Under the pieces are notes generated by a model that did not search any database, was not told the DNA's origin, and saw nothing but the letters and a program-made list of their open reading frames with translations. Source: Bradyrhizobium sp. (GTDB lineage Bacteria; Pseudomonadota; Alphaproteobacteria; Rhizobiales; Xanthobacteraceae). From it: 6,287 nt of DNA. The stretch is taken from assembly GCA_025960445.1 (NCBI GenBank), contig JAICIT010000165.1, positions 1 through 6,287 on the forward strand, read 5' to 3'. This document shows positions 5,574 to 6,287 of this stretch, one piece after another. Each line of letters opens with the position of its first letter. The first letter of the stretch is position 1. Both the position numbers and the translations under genes were made by a program.

Positions 5574-6287
5574 CTAAAGCGGGCTGAGTGTCACGTCCGC
5601 ATTGGCCGATGTGCTCGAACCGAATTCCGGGACGGCATCCTTGAGAACGGCCCTGATGGTGGCCCGATCATCTTCCGCGATAGCCCGCTCGAGCGCCGCG
5701 ATCCACTTCCGCAGCGTCTCCATCGCCGGTTCATTGGGCTTCGCCGCCATCACCCCCGCTAACCCGATCTCGATCGTGGGCTCCTCGTTGGCGAACAGGA
5801 TTTCGTTGAGCCGTTCTCCCGGACGCATTCCCGTGAAGACGATGTCGATGTCATGACCCGGCTGCAGACCGGAAAGCCGGATCATGCGCTCGGCAAGCTC
5901 GACGATTTTGACCGGCTGCCCCATGTTGAGCACGTACACCGAGACGTCCGGACGCACCGGCGCCAACGCATGGGTAGCGGCCGTGATCACCAGATCGCAG
6001 GCTTCGCGGATGGTCATGAAATACCTGACCATGTCGGGATGCGTGACGGTTACTGGACCGCCCGCCTCTATCTGAGCTTTGAATTTCGGCACCACCGAAC
6101 CGTTCGATGCCAGCACGTTGCCGAATCGCACCGAGATCAGCCGCATCGGCGGGTTGTTGCCCGACTGCGACGCCAGATCATGATCGAGCGCCTGGCAATA
6201 CATCTCGGCAAAGCGTTTGGTCAGCCCCAGCATCGAGACTGGCTCGATCGCCTTGTCAGTCGAGATCATCACCATGGCCTCGGCCCC
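5574..6287 (-). CDS. CapD/FlaA1/WbpM-type nucleotide-sugar 4,6-dehydratase/epimerase, C-terminal part (5' end outside window)
   Basis: The family converts UDP-GlcNAc to a UDP-4-keto-6-deoxy-HexNAc, the entry to QuiNAc, FucNAc, bacillosamine and similar sugars. Full-length members are about 600-650 residues with N-terminal membrane helices; the window holds only the last 237, part of the soluble SDR domain, and the frame runs off base 6287. Counting from the window edge, STDKA (9-13) holds the Thr-Asp-Lys used in PglF-type catalysis. RFGNVLASNGSVVPKF (54-69), GGPVTVTHPDMVRYFMTI (76-93), LNMGQPVKIVELAERMI (120-136) and FTGMRPGERLNEILF (151-165) are all family signatures. Oddly, the residue four before the conserved Lys24 is Leu20, where the family usually has Met (or Tyr in classical SDRs). 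The tail after about residue 210 is unlike the core and variable. It ends 25 bases from the convergent membrane-protein gene. The product (4,6-dehydratase, 5-epimerising dehydratase or simple epimerase) cannot be fixed without the N-terminal half. Confidence 0.9.
   Translation of the reverse strand, partial: GAEAMVMISTDKAIEPVSMLGLTKRFAEMYCQALDHDLASQSGNNPPMRLISVRFGNVLASNGSVVPKFKAQIEAGGPVTVTHPDMVRYFMTIREACDLVITAATHALAPVRPDVSVYVLNMGQPVKIVELAERMIRLSGLQPGHDIDIVFTGMRPGERLNEILFANEEPTIEIGLAGVMAAKPNEPAMETLRKWIAALERAIAEDDRATIRAVLKDAVPEFGSSTSANADVTLSPL

Noticed and set aside
1..6287. Search for CRISPR arrays, insertion sequences, tRNAs, tandem repeats, toxin-antitoxin or phage-defence genes
   Set aside because: Nothing of these kinds was seen; nearly all bases are taken by six recognisable polysaccharide-related genes.

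Overview
The window looks like a surface-polysaccharide (LPS, capsule or exopolysaccharide) biosynthesis locus of a GC-rich Gram-negative bacterium. The best fit is an alphaproteobacterium of the Bradyrhizobium/Rhodopseudomonas/Nitrobacter type. This rests on GC-biased codon use, long antisense open frames and an UDP-glucuronate 4-epimerase of the rhizobial LpsL kind; the genus is inferred, not proven. Six protein genes fill almost all the sequence, and both end genes are cut by the window edges. No RNA gene, insertion sequence, CRISPR array or attachment site was seen.

Layout, left to right: (1) 1-716, minus, N-terminal 238 residues of a DegT/DnrJ/EryC1/StrS sugar aminotransferase; (2) 779-1792, minus, Gfo/Idh/MocA sugar-nucleotide dehydrogenase; (3) a 190-base spacer; (4) 1983-3395, minus, bifunctional mannose-1-phosphate guanylyltransferase/phosphomannose isomerase (ManC); (5) 3403-4392, minus, UDP-glucuronate 4-epimerase (LpsL-like), only 7 bases ahead of manC; (6) a 196-base divergent spacer with short inverted repeats; (7) 4589-5548, plus, a multi-pass membrane protein of the lysylphosphatidylglycerol-synthase/YbhN flippase-like family; (8) a 25-base convergent gap; (9) 5574-6287, minus, the C-terminal 237 residues of a CapD/FlaA1/WbpM-type nucleotide-sugar dehydratase/epimerase.

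Together the genes supply activated sugars: GDP-mannose from ManC, UDP-galacturonate from the epimerase, a 3-amino sugar nucleotide from the dehydrogenase plus aminotransferase, and a 4-keto-6-deoxy-HexNAc nucleotide from the CapD-like enzyme. No glycosyltransferase, Wzx, Wzy or ABC exporter is visible here; the only transport-like protein is the YbhN-family one. The families are known. The points worth a second look are the likely GlcNAc3N-type pathway, the residue replacement in the CapD-like active-site region, the oppositely oriented membrane protein, and two leader inverted repeats. I did not find evidence for a wholly new system.
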